Assembly: GCA_029559475.1 (NCBI GenBank)
Contig: JAKQBN010000076.1
Coordinates: 1-64,000 of the forward strand
Length of the DNA stretch: 64,000 nucleotides
Direction of reading: 5' to 3'
DNA from: a bacterium
Lineage (GTDB): Bacteria; UBA4055
In this document: positions 46,063 through 54,956 of the stretch, in pieces
Layout of the letters: each line of letters starts with the position of its first letter
Numbering within the stretch: the first letter of the stretch is position 1
The notes under the pieces: generated by a model
Seen by the model: the letters and a program-made list of their open reading frames with translations, nothing else
Told to the model about the DNA's origin: nothing
Databases searched by the model: none
Position numbers and translations under genes: made by a program

Positions 46063-46671
46063 TCACTTAAGTTCGGTTTTCTTTTTTTCCTGCCTCTCGG
46101 CTATCTCAGGGTAAAGCTCTTTCAGGCAGTCCGGGCAAAGAGAATGAGAAAACTTTGCGTCTGACCTGTCAGATATATATTTTTCAACTTCGGACCAGTA
46201 ACCTTTATCGTCCCGTACTTTTTTACATGAAGAACAGATAGGTAAAAGTCCCTGAAGGGTTTTAAGTTCGCTCCTCAGGCTGTTGATTACTGTCTCAAGC
46301 TTGAGAAGTTTGGTGATGTCTCTAAGTTCTTCGACGATATATTTCAGATCACCGTTATTTTCAAAAACCGGTGTTGCGGTTATCTCCTCGAATATTTCTT
46401 TTCCGTCGTAAATATGTTTATGCACAGTCCTAACAAATACCTTTGTCTCGATACATTCTCTGAGAGGACAGATTTCGCCGTAATCAGAACAACATCTTTC
46501 CCTTCCGTGAGTGAGCGAATAGCATTTTACGTTAGTTGTATTATCAGTTTTCAAAAGCTCCGAGGCTTTCTTATTCATCGAAAGCACACGATAGTCTTTA
46601 TCGATCACTAAAACAGAAAACGACAGATTATCATATACATTGCATCCTATTTTATCACGTTCGCAGGTCAT
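46063..46671 (-). CDS. PAS-domain protein with C-terminal Cys-rich segment
   Basis: A 202-residue cytoplasmic protein. One PAS domain (FSVLVIDKDYRVLSMNKKA, TATPVFENNGDLKYIVEELRD) contains an insert rich in Cys (KCYSLTHGRERCCSD, CPLRECIET). A short coiled coil leads to a C-terminal segment PICSSCKKVRDDKGYW and SHSLCPDCLKELYPE with two CxxC pairs, likely a zinc site. This tail is common on sensor proteins of anaerobes. There is no kinase, cyclase or DNA-binding part, so it must signal through a partner. The PAS Cys may bind a metal or heme, or react to redox state. Confidence 0.78.
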   Translation of the reverse strand: MTCERDKIGCNVYDNLSFSVLVIDKDYRVLSMNKKASELLKTDNTTNVKCYSLTHGRERCCSDYGEICPLRECIETKVFVRTVHKHIYDGKEIFEEITATPVFENNGDLKYIVEELRDITKLLKLETVINSLRSELKTLQGLLPICSSCKKVRDDKGYWSEVEKYISDRSDAKFSHSLCPDCLKELYPEIAERQEKKKTELK

Positions 46672-46741
46672 AAAAGCCTCCGTTTGTTAATTATAATATA
46701 AAGAAATATTCTGCCGGAAAAAACAATAATCTATTAATACT

Positions 46742-49198
46742 TCATTTCAGCTTGATGTTCAGACTGCTTTGCTTGAACTTGTAAAAATCGCATAAAGTCG
46801 TTAGGAACAAGTTCAGATCGAATTTTTCTCCGTAGAATATTTCAATTCTGCCTTCAGGAATATTTATCAGAACTTTAGAGAACTGTTTCTTTTTCAGTCC
46901 GTCTTTAGAAACTTGAGCTTCATATATTCCTTCCCCGATCCTGACAACGGTGGACTTGATATGAAATTTACTAATAAAGGAATTATCGATATTTTTATCG
47001 GAAGGAACTGAAATAATGACCTTATTTTCGGTTTTCGATATGATATGCCCGTACCCCTGTGCGTTTTTCTCGAAATCAACTATGAATTTATCAGTTGGTA
47101 TTATGCCCTTTATTACCTCTGCATGCTCAGAATCGCACGAAAATATTACGGTATCGCGCCCCAGAAGATGTTCATTCTCAAATCGGCTCCTGCTATTAAA
47201 TCTTAAGAACCTTTTTACATGATCCGATCCTGAACCGAGAGTTCTGTACAACGCGGACGAAAATACCGCCCCGAGATATTTATCGCTCAATCCGCAGCAT
47301 TTATCACTTAAAAATACCGGCATTTCCAGATCAACACCGCTGTTAAAATCCGCCTGATTCTTCTTCAGTTCTTCAACAGAAAGATTTTTTCCCCTTTTAA
47401 ATTCCATTACCGCTTCGCGTTGATCATTAGTAATGCAGGCTCCGCATGAATTGCACTTCGAATTTAAGTTTTTGATCCTGCTGCATGTTGATATGCCTTC
47501 GAATTTTTTTGATCTTTCCTGTGCTAATGAAAGAAATTCCTTCTTAATATTTGAGTTGAAGTGTGAATAGTTTAAATTGTTGTTCAGAAATGCGTCCGTA
47601 TCGGGCTCAAGTACTTTAAGGTTACTGCACAGACTATCATAGAATTTCTTATCTATAGAATCGTAATACAAAGAACATGTTTCATTTAACGTTTTCTGAA
47701 CGGCATCATAGAATTCAGCCGAACCGTTCCTTAATAGGATCTGAGATACAAAGTATTCATAGACCGAACCTGCTTTTCTGAACTCGAACCCTGCGGAAAC
47801 AATCATTTTCGAGACTCTCTCTATGATATTCTGCATTATGCCGATATTGTAAGCTCTTTCGTATCCGATCGGAGTACCGGGAAATCTTACAAGAGGCGTC
47901 AGTGAAAATACTATCCTGGGCGGTCTGGGTCTTGACTGTAATTGAAATTTAATAAATTCAAGCAGTTCGTTCAGTTCTTTATAATCTTCTTCATTTTCCA
48001 GACCTGTACCTATCAGGAAAATTTTAAGGGTTCTGACAGGAGATTTCAGTATAGATGACAGGCTTTGTTCAAGTTCATTTTTGTCAAGATCCTTGGAAAG
48101 ATAATTCCTGAGCCGTTCCGATATCCCTTCCAGCCCGCATGTAATGCTGGTCTTCCCGGCGAACTGAAGCAGTTTAAGGAACTCGCTTCTTATTGAAAGC
48201 ACATCGAACCTCTGGCTTTTTAATGAAACGATCCTGAAATTTTTATGTAGCTCACCGATTATCTCTTCGATCCCGGAATGGGCGTTGAAATTGAAACTGA
48301 AAATGCCCGCTTCGCTCGAACCGTTCAGTTTTTTTAACTCCGAACCGGCTTTGATCACATCATCTTTCATTATCTCACTGTAAGGTTTAGTTCTGAAACT
48401 TTCGTTGCAGAAAGAGCAGAACCATTGGCAGCCTCTGCTTATAACGATGTTCGCTGAATCGGGATCATCTTTGAAAAGCAGCGGAACGCCTGAAGGCTGG
48501 ATCATCTCTTTGTAATTAACCGAAATAGTACTCTTGACCCCGCTTTCGCCTGATAACGGCGTTACAACCGGAAATTCTTTAAATAATTCCGCTGTGATGA
48601 CTGACTTCTTCGATCCTGATCTTTTCAGCTCCTTAATCTTTGAAAAGAATCTGACTATATCCTCCGGATCGTCGCCGGTATAAACTATATCAACAGGCGA
48701 TCTTTCGTGCATAAGAAAATGACTGTTCGCGCTGTTCGATCCGCCGAGGACAATAAGAGGCTGATCCTCCATCAATATCCTTGTTGAATGATCTGTTTCT
48801 ATCCCGCTTTCGCGCAGAAGAGTTTCGATATTGAGAAATTCCTGAACGAGCGAATTCGATACTGCGATCACGTCGAATTCAGCAGTTTCTACCTTAGTTT
48901 TAACCGGCAATAATAACGGTATATTATTTTTTCTGAACAGTTCAAGGTCGGAAAGCGGAGGAAGATAACACATATCCGCAAATGCGCCATGAATACCTGT
49001 TATGAGCCTGTATAACAGCGGATGAGTGAATGACTGAGATGTATCTCTGTAAGTTGACAGCCTGCAGATAAGGACTTTCAGATCAGAATTGAAAAAATCT
49101 TCACCATCCAGCGTATTGAATTCCTTACCGCTGTAATAAATGCCGTTCTGCGGCAGTCTGTGCGACAATTTTTCAAATATGCTCTCATAATTTTTCAT
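46742..49198 (-). CDS. Large radical SAM protein of unknown function
   Basis: An 818-residue protein. Residues about 100-190 resemble the ligand-binding (B12-like) fold that precedes many radical SAM domains (VETAEFDVIAVSNSL, PLIVLGGSNSANSH, VDIVYTGDDPEDI), but I do not see the cobalamin DxHxxG motif. The SAM cluster motif is RGCQWFCSFCNES (Cys257, Cys261, Cys264; CX3CX2C). A second Cys group, KCNSCGAC, lies near residue 590 and could bind an extra cluster. Its C-terminal 200 residues are not recognised. It resembles YgiQ-like and B12-binding radical SAM proteins. It stands alone on the minus strand. Confidence 0.78.
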   Translation of the reverse strand: MKNYESIFEKLSHRLPQNGIYYSGKEFNTLDGEDFFNSDLKVLICRLSTYRDTSQSFTHPLLYRLITGIHGAFADMCYLPPLSDLELFRKNNIPLLLPVKTKVETAEFDVIAVSNSLVQEFLNIETLLRESGIETDHSTRILMEDQPLIVLGGSNSANSHFLMHERSPVDIVYTGDDPEDIVRFFSKIKELKRSGSKKSVITAELFKEFPVVTPLSGESGVKSTISVNYKEMIQPSGVPLLFKDDPDSANIVISRGCQWFCSFCNESFRTKPYSEIMKDDVIKAGSELKKLNGSSEAGIFSFNFNAHSGIEEIIGELHKNFRIVSLKSQRFDVLSIRSEFLKLLQFAGKTSITCGLEGISERLRNYLSKDLDKNELEQSLSSILKSPVRTLKIFLIGTGLENEEDYKELNELLEFIKFQLQSRPRPPRIVFSLTPLVRFPGTPIGYERAYNIGIMQNIIERVSKMIVSAGFEFRKAGSVYEYFVSQILLRNGSAEFYDAVQKTLNETCSLYYDSIDKKFYDSLCSNLKVLEPDTDAFLNNNLNYSHFNSNIKKEFLSLAQERSKKFEGISTCSRIKNLNSKCNSCGACITNDQREAVMEFKRGKNLSVEELKKNQADFNSGVDLEMPVFLSDKCCGLSDKYLGAVFSSALYRTLGSGSDHVKRFLRFNSRSRFENEHLLGRDTVIFSCDSEHAEVIKGIIPTDKFIVDFEKNAQGYGHIISKTENKVIISVPSDKNIDNSFISKFHIKSTVVRIGEGIYEAQVSKDGLKKKQFSKVLINIPEGRIEIFYGEKFDLNLFLTTLCDFYKFKQSSLNIKLK

Positions 49199-49310
49199 AA
49201 GCGTAAAAGTATTGATAAAAATTGTTAAAAGCGATAAAATAATGAAAAAAAAACTTTATTTAAAGAACTGACTTAACTATATTCTAAATGTGAATAAATG
49301 AGGAGTACTG

Positions 49311-51041
49311 ATGCATTATCTGAGCGAAGAACATGTTTTTATTTTTCTGGTGCAGCTTTTCGTAGTATTAACGGCGGCAAAAATACTGGGCAGCCTGTTT
49401 CATAAAAAGGGAATGCCTTCCCTTGCCGGCGAGATCATAGCCGGTATAATTCTGGGACCAACGATATTCGGCAGGTTCTTTCCTCACCTTCATTCAGAAC
49501 TTTTTCCGTCAGATCTTATTCAGCAGAATATGCTTGAAACAGTATCATGGATAGGGCTTTTATATCTTCTTCTTGTCACCGGTTTTGAAGTTCATTTATC
49601 AAGCGCGTTAAAGAACGGAAGCAAAGCTTTCGTGATCGCTCTGATCGGCATATTAGTGCCTTTCGTCATAACATTTTTATCTTTCTACTGGCAGCCCGAC
49701 ATGGCTAGATATATGGGTCCAGAAACTGATAAACTTTCGTTCACGGTATTTCTTTCTATAGCCGCATCTATAGGAGCCCTCGCCGTTATAGCAAGAGTTC
49801 TGCACGATCTCGAAATAATTAAATCCGATCTCGGTTTCTTGACTTTATCGGTTTTTATAGTGAACGATCTTATAGGCTGGCTGCTTTTTGCGGTTTATAT
49901 CGGATTTGTTTCTCAGAAAGGCAATCCTGACCTGTCGCCCGTTTTTCAGACGATGGGTCTGGCTCTTCTGTTCGGCGCATTCAGTCTGACCATAGGCAGC
50001 AGACTGGTAGGCGCGGCGACAAAAAGACTGTATAAAATGGATCTTCCCCAGCCGGCTACAATAGTGACTTTTATTTCTCTAATTGCAATCGTATGCGGCG
50101 CTGCAACGCAGTGGATCGGTGTGCACGCGATCATCGGATTCTTTTTCGCCGGTATAATGGCAGGGAACGCAAATGAGATATCTGAAAGAACAAGAGAGAT
50201 CATTTCACAGATGGTCCATTCAGTATTCGTGCCTGTCTTCTTTGCCTCGATCGCATTAAAGGTTGATTTTATTAAAAATATCGATATTTATATTACAATT
50301 CTTTTCACGGTGATCGCTATCTCCGGTAAATTCGCCGGAGCTTGGATAGGAGCAAGAATGATCAAAGTTCCGAAAGACGATGCTCTGTCCCTTGGAATAG
50401 CTTTCATTACGGGGGGAGCGATGGAGATCATACTCGGTCTTCTTGCTCTTGAACTGGGAATAATTTCCGAGATCACTTATGTGGCCATCGTTTTTGGAGC
50501 CGTACTTTCTTCCGTACTCGTCGGACCACTGCTTTCGATCTCGATAAAAAGCAGAGACAGCTTTCTTATCGGTTCCTATCTTCACAGAGAAAGTATCATT
50601 ACGGAATTGAAAGGCAACAATAAAAACGCAGTTATTTCTGAGTTGTGTTCGAAAATATCACCCGTCCTGAAAAATATTTCATGCTCGGACATTCAGAAAG
50701 CGGTTTACGAAAGAGAAGAGCTGATGGGTACCGGAATGGAAAAAGGGCTTGCGGTACCGCACGGAAGATTAGATAAACTTGATAAACCTGTAATAGCTTT
50801 CGGCAGATCTTATGGAGGGGTCGACTGGGATTCCGCCGACGGTTCGCCAGCGCATTTCATATTCATGATACTTCTGCCGCAAAAAGATGAGAACAAACAG
50901 GTTCAGATACTAGCGAGCATAGCCAGAACCCTATCGCAGCCTGAATATCAGAGCTTCCTTCTCCAGACTTCTGACCATGAAAGAATTTATCAGTCATTGA
51001 AAAAGAGACTAAAGGAAAATTCTCCTAAAAGAAAGAAATGA
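49311..51041 (+). CDS. Kef-type cation/proton antiporter fused to a PTS EIIA domain
   Basis: A 576-residue protein. Residues 1 to about 415 form a CPA2-type Na+/H+ or K+/H+ antiporter of about twelve helices (GMPSLAGEIIAGIILGP, SWIGLLYLLLVTGFEV, ASIGALAVIARVLHDL). From about 425 a fructose/nitrogen-type EIIA domain follows, with the phosphorylated His484 in GLAVPHGRLD. It is therefore an ion transporter that could respond to PTS phosphorylation or act as an independent sensor of that pathway; no EI or HPr genes are seen in the window. The stop overlaps the acyltransferase start by four bases. Confidence 0.9.
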   Translation: MHYLSEEHVFIFLVQLFVVLTAAKILGSLFHKKGMPSLAGEIIAGIILGPTIFGRFFPHLHSELFPSDLIQQNMLETVSWIGLLYLLLVTGFEVHLSSALKNGSKAFVIALIGILVPFVITFLSFYWQPDMARYMGPETDKLSFTVFLSIAASIGALAVIARVLHDLEIIKSDLGFLTLSVFIVNDLIGWLLFAVYIGFVSQKGNPDLSPVFQTMGLALLFGAFSLTIGSRLVGAATKRLYKMDLPQPATIVTFISLIAIVCGAATQWIGVHAIIGFFFAGIMAGNANEISERTREIISQMVHSVFVPVFFASIALKVDFIKNIDIYITILFTVIAISGKFAGAWIGARMIKVPKDDALSLGIAFITGGAMEIILGLLALELGIISEITYVAIVFGAVLSSVLVGPLLSISIKSRDSFLIGSYLHRESIITELKGNNKNAVISELCSKISPVLKNISCSDIQKAVYEREELMGTGMEKGLAVPHGRLDKLDKPVIAFGRSYGGVDWDSADGSPAHFIFMILLPQKDENKQVQILASIARTLSQPEYQSFLLQTSDHERIYQSLKKRLKENSPKRKK

Positions 51042-52027
51042 AAACTGAAAACGCACGTCTGGGATACGTAGATTTTATCAAAGGTTTCGGCATAATACTT
51101 GTCGTTATAGGTCATGCAACCATCCCCCGTTCGGAATGGATATATTCTTTCCATGTACCGCTTTTTTTCTTTATTTCCGGCTATGTTAATAAAGAAAGAA
51201 CCTTTTTTGAAAATTTAAGATCGAAGCTAAGCAGTATTTATTTCCCGTTCGTTATCTTTAATATTCTGACATGGATCTTCTTTTTCATAATAACCTTGTT
51301 AAAAGGCGATATTACAAACAGCAGCAACAAAGTAAACCTCTTCAGGACGATAATCGGTTTTGAAAACAGCGTTCCGCAGAACGGTCCTCTCTGGTTCCTT
51401 CTTTGTCTGTTCACAGTTTCAATCATCTACAGTATTTTATGCATTTTAAAAAATGAGTATCTAAAATTCCTTTTAGTTGTATGCGTCGGAACGGGTGGTT
51501 ATTTTTTATCTGAACTTTATACTGATCTTCCATTCAAAATCGAAACCGCGATGGTAATGCTGTTCTTTTTTTATACCGGAAGTATTATTTCTAAAACAGG
51601 AATTTCAGCAAAAATCGATAATATTCCATTGATCCACGTACTCAACATTTCATTTGCTTTGAGCTTTCTGCACTATCTGCTGAATGCTTGGAATATAAGT
51701 TCTTCAGGAATAGAAAGAGTGAGCGTGCTTGAAAACCGCTACGGAACCGTTCTGCTTTTCTTTCTGTCTGCTTTTGCAGCTGTTTCGTACATTTTTATTC
51801 TTTCGAAAAAGATCGATAATATTAGATCAATTAACTTTCTCGGTGAAAATTCTTTACTGATCCTTTGCTTTCATTACCCTGTCTTGCAGTATATTGAAAG
51901 GATACATCCCGCATTTCTTTCAGATAATTTCTTTCTCGATTTTATATCCTCCGGCCTGACAATTGCTTTATGCATACCGCTTATATATTTGTCAAAGACC
52001 GTTTTTCGCTTGATTTTGAAACAATAA
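51038..52027 (+). CDS. Membrane acyltransferase family 3 protein
   Basis: A 329-residue integral membrane protein with about ten helices, beginning YVDFIKGFGIILVVIGHA and YSFHVPLFFFISGYV, the signature of acyltransferase 3 proteins (conserved His after VVIG). They transfer acetyl or other acyl groups to cell-surface carbohydrates. It shares an ATGA with the antiporter gene, yet no glycan genes are adjacent, so the acceptor is unknown. Confidence 0.88.
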   Translation: MKTENARLGYVDFIKGFGIILVVIGHATIPRSEWIYSFHVPLFFFISGYVNKERTFFENLRSKLSSIYFPFVIFNILTWIFFFIITLLKGDITNSSNKVNLFRTIIGFENSVPQNGPLWFLLCLFTVSIIYSILCILKNEYLKFLLVVCVGTGGYFLSELYTDLPFKIETAMVMLFFFYTGSIISKTGISAKIDNIPLIHVLNISFALSFLHYLLNAWNISSSGIERVSVLENRYGTVLLFFLSAFAAVSYIFILSKKIDNIRSINFLGENSLLILCFHYPVLQYIERIHPAFLSDNFFLDFISSGLTIALCIPLIYLSKTVFRLILKQ

Positions 52028-52072
52028 ATAGATATATTTTTTCATTATTTACAATAAAAAAGGAGCTGTGAA

Positions 52073-53182
52073 ATGGGACTGATGGATAAGATAATCAACA
52101 AGGCAAAAGCGGAATTTATCGACATAATCGAGTGGCTCGATCAGACGGATAATACCCTCGCCTACAGATTCGAAAGGTATCAGAACGAGATCAAGAACGG
52201 TGCTAAACTAACTGTGAGAGAAGGCCAGATGGCTGTTTTTGTAAACGAAGGACAAATAGCCGACGTTTTCAAACCCGGAATGTACACTCTGACTACCGAA
52301 AATCTTCCTATACTGGCTACATTGAAAGGATGGAAATACGGATTCAACAGCCCTTTTAAAGCCGAAGTCTATTTTTTAAGCACGCGAAATATTACAGATC
52401 AGAAATGGGGCACTAAAAACGCAATAATGCTTTCCGACGACAGATTCGGAATGATAGAGATCAGGGCTTACGGAACTTACGTGATGAGAGTAAAAGACGG
52501 ACCGGTTTTTATCAGAGAGATCGTCGGAACTGACGGGAACTTTACCGCAGAAAAGATCAACGAGCAGCTGAAAAGCCTTATCGTCGCAAGATTCACTGAC
52601 GCTGTCGGCGAGGCGAAGATACCTATCGAAAAATACGCGGCGGACATAAATGAAACTTCCGAAACGGTCTTTAAAATAATATCGCCCGAATTCGATAAAT
52701 ACGGTATTGAAGTAACAAAATTCATCATTGAAAATATTTCAATGCCGGACGAGATCAAAAAAGAGATCTTCGAGCTTTCAAGGCTGGACAAAATCGACCT
52801 CGATAAACTTACCAAGCTGAAAACAGCTAAAGCGATCGAAGTTGCCGCAGCTAACCCGAACGGGACGGCCGGAGCAGGGATGGGAATGGGAATGGGATTC
52901 GCGATGGCAAATCAGATGGGTCAGTCGATGGCTGCCAATCAGGCAAGACCGGCATCAGCTCCGCCGCCGGTACCTCCCGCACTTCAGTTCTTTATAGTTT
53001 TCAACGGAGCTCAGGACGGACCCCACGACATGAACGGTCTGAAAAACCTTGTTTTACAGAATAAATTGAACAGGGACACCCTCGTCTGGCGTGAGGGAAT
53101 GAGCTCGTGGACTGCGGCGAAAGACGTTCCTGAACTGAATTCTGTTCTGGGAAGTGTTCCTCCGCCTATACCGGGAATGTAA
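52073..53182 (+). CDS. SPFH-domain protein with C-terminal GYF_2 domain (YdjI-like)
   Basis: A 369-residue protein. Residues 1 to about 265 form the SPFH/Band 7-like domain of the YdjI or virion-core family (NGAKLTVREGQMAVFV, GMYTLTTENLPILATLKGW). A Gly/Met-rich linker (GAGMGMGMGFAMANQMG) and a Pro-rich piece are followed by a GYF_2 domain (FFIVFNGAQDGPHDMNGL, LVWREGMSSWTAAKDVPEL) and the tail PPPIPGM. There is no membrane helix, so it probably forms a membrane-associated scaffold. It is joined, with no gap, to the zinc-ribbon membrane protein that follows. Confidence 0.88.
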   Translation: MGLMDKIINKAKAEFIDIIEWLDQTDNTLAYRFERYQNEIKNGAKLTVREGQMAVFVNEGQIADVFKPGMYTLTTENLPILATLKGWKYGFNSPFKAEVYFLSTRNITDQKWGTKNAIMLSDDRFGMIEIRAYGTYVMRVKDGPVFIREIVGTDGNFTAEKINEQLKSLIVARFTDAVGEAKIPIEKYAADINETSETVFKIISPEFDKYGIEVTKFIIENISMPDEIKKEIFELSRLDKIDLDKLTKLKTAKAIEVAAANPNGTAGAGMGMGMGFAMANQMGQSMAANQARPASAPPPVPPALQFFIVFNGAQDGPHDMNGLKNLVLQNKLNRDTLVWREGMSSWTAAKDVPELNSVLGSVPPPIPGM

Positions 53183-54295
53183 ATGGAAAACACGGAATCA
53201 GACAATAATTCGAGCAGCATGTTCGCATGTACCAACTGCGGCGCTGAACTTAAATATAAACCCGGCACTACAACAATAAAATGCGAGTATTGCGATACCG
53301 TAAATGAAATACCGCAGCTGAAAACCGAGATCGAAGAGCTTGATTTCAACTCGTATCTTGATAAGAAGTCGGAATCAGGCGATACAATGAGCGTTCATGT
53401 AGTCAAATGCAGTCAGTGCGGCGCTTCATCGACCGTCGATCCGAAGATACGATCGGAGTACTGTCCATACTGCTCCGCGCCCCTGATTATCAGCTCAGCG
53501 ACAGATGAATTTATGCTGCAGCCGAAATACCTGCTCCCCTTTAAGATCGACAAAAATGAAGCAATGAAAATATTTAACGTCTGGGTGAACAAACTCTGGT
53601 TCGCTCCCGACAACCTGAAAAAAGCGAGTCTGAATTTCGATCATTTTAAAGGCGTTTATATACCTTACTGGACTTACGATTCCGATACTGAATCATTCTA
53701 TACAGGACAGCGCGGAACTTATTATTATGTAACTCAGAGCTACACAGCGAACGTAAACGGCAAAGCTGTTGTAAAGACAAGACAGGTCAGGAAAACCCGA
53801 TGGGAATCGGTGTCCGGACAGGTTTCAAGGCAGTTTGATGATGTTCTCACAGTTGCTTCTAAATCTCTTCCTGATGAATATATCTATGCTCTTGAACCCT
53901 GGGATCTGAAAAATCTCGTCGCCTTCGATTCAAAATATCTGAGCGGATTCGTCACGGAAAAATATCAGACGGATTTTAAAGAATGTTTTGTAAAAGCCAA
54001 AGAAAGGATGGATGAGATCATCAGAAGCGATGTCAGAAACGACATAGGCGGCGATGAACAAAGGATACTTCAGCTTGATACTGATTTTAAAGACATTACT
54101 TTCAAGCACATTCTTCTTCCTGTTTATGTAAGCGCGTACAAATACGAAACAAAACTTTTCAGATTCCTCATAAACGCAAGAACAGGCGAGGTTCAGGGGG
54201 AAAGACCTTTGAGCTGGACGAAGATCATATTGGCGATAAGCGCCGCTGCCGCTGCGGTCGCGGTAATTGTCTGGATAGCCAATGTAATGAGATGA
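53183..54295 (+). CDS. Zinc-ribbon membrane protein, partner of the SPFH protein
   Basis: A 370-residue protein. It has two Cys4 zinc ribbons at the N-terminus (CTNCGAEL/CEYC at about 13-37 and CSQCGASS/CPYC at about 75-98), then a conserved globular region (LLPFKIDKNEAMKIFNVW, GVYIPYWTYDSDTESFYTGQRG in parts) and a transmembrane helix at the C-terminus (ILAISAAAAAVAVIVWIAN). The ATG follows the SPFH stop codon without a gap. Proteins of this kind are often beside SPFH proteins and may tie them to the membrane. A function in DNA replication, sometimes given to relatives by name, is not supported. Confidence 0.82.
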   Translation: MENTESDNNSSSMFACTNCGAELKYKPGTTTIKCEYCDTVNEIPQLKTEIEELDFNSYLDKKSESGDTMSVHVVKCSQCGASSTVDPKIRSEYCPYCSAPLIISSATDEFMLQPKYLLPFKIDKNEAMKIFNVWVNKLWFAPDNLKKASLNFDHFKGVYIPYWTYDSDTESFYTGQRGTYYYVTQSYTANVNGKAVVKTRQVRKTRWESVSGQVSRQFDDVLTVASKSLPDEYIYALEPWDLKNLVAFDSKYLSGFVTEKYQTDFKECFVKAKERMDEIIRSDVRNDIGGDEQRILQLDTDFKDITFKHILLPVYVSAYKYETKLFRFLINARTGEVQGERPLSWTKIILAISAAAAAVAVIVWIANVMR

Positions 54296-54303
54296 TATAT
54301 ATA

Positions 54304-54332
54304 TTGACTTTAACAGGTTGGTATCTTAAATT
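54304..54332 (+). promoter_or_regulatory. Predicted promoter of frr-argS
   Basis: TTGACT (54304-54309) and TAAATT (54327-54332) are 17 bases apart, 37 bases upstream of the ATG of frr. It has the same TTGACTTTAAC start as the DUF4838 promoter. Confidence 0.62.
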
Positions 54333-54368
54333 TTCAATAAAACTATAATTAATTAAGGGAGCGGACCG

Positions 54369-54944
54369 ATGACAGTAAATGAAAATGATAAAGTGAAACC
54401 GATTACGCTTAAATGCGAAGACAAGATGGTAAAAGCTATTGAACATCTTAAGCACGAATTCGAAAGGATCAAGGCGGGAAAAGCAAACGCGCACACTCTC
54501 GATCCTGTAAAAGTTGAATCCTATGGAGCTCTTGTTCCTCTGAACCAGGTCGCAAATATAGCTATACCTGAACCGAGAACGATCGTTGTTACTCCCTGGG
54601 ACAAAACTCAGATAAAAAACATCGAAAAAGGCATTATAAATGCGAATCTGGGATTTAATCCTATAAGCGACGGGAATGTCGTAAGAATTCAGATACCGGC
54701 CCTTACAGAAGAAATCAGAAAGGATCTTGTAAAAAATGTAAAAAAAGAAGGCGAAAATTCGAAGATCACGATCAGGAACAGCAGAAAAGATGCCAATTCA
54801 GAGCTTGATAAGCTGACAAAAGAACACGTAAGCGAGAACATTGTTGATATTGAAAAAGATCACGTTCAGAAAATGACCGACAAATACATCAAGGACGTTG
54901 ATACTCTTATTGCTGCCAAGGAAAAAGAAATCATGACCATATAA
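54369..54944 (+). CDS. frr: Ribosome recycling factor
   Basis: A 191-residue protein that with EF-G splits the ribosome after termination. It has the two-domain form with RIKAGKANAHTLDPVKVESYG near the start (in parts GKANAHTLDPV), PLNQVANIAIPEPRTI, and the C-terminal helix bundle (KDANSELDKL). Length is normal. The start follows AAGGGAG. Confidence 0.96.
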   Translation: MTVNENDKVKPITLKCEDKMVKAIEHLKHEFERIKAGKANAHTLDPVKVESYGALVPLNQVANIAIPEPRTIVVTPWDKTQIKNIEKGIINANLGFNPISDGNVVRIQIPALTEEIRKDLVKNVKKEGENSKITIRNSRKDANSELDKLTKEHVSENIVDIEKDHVQKMTDKYIKDVDTLIAAKEKEIMTI

Positions 54945-54956
54945 TCAGTGAATTAA

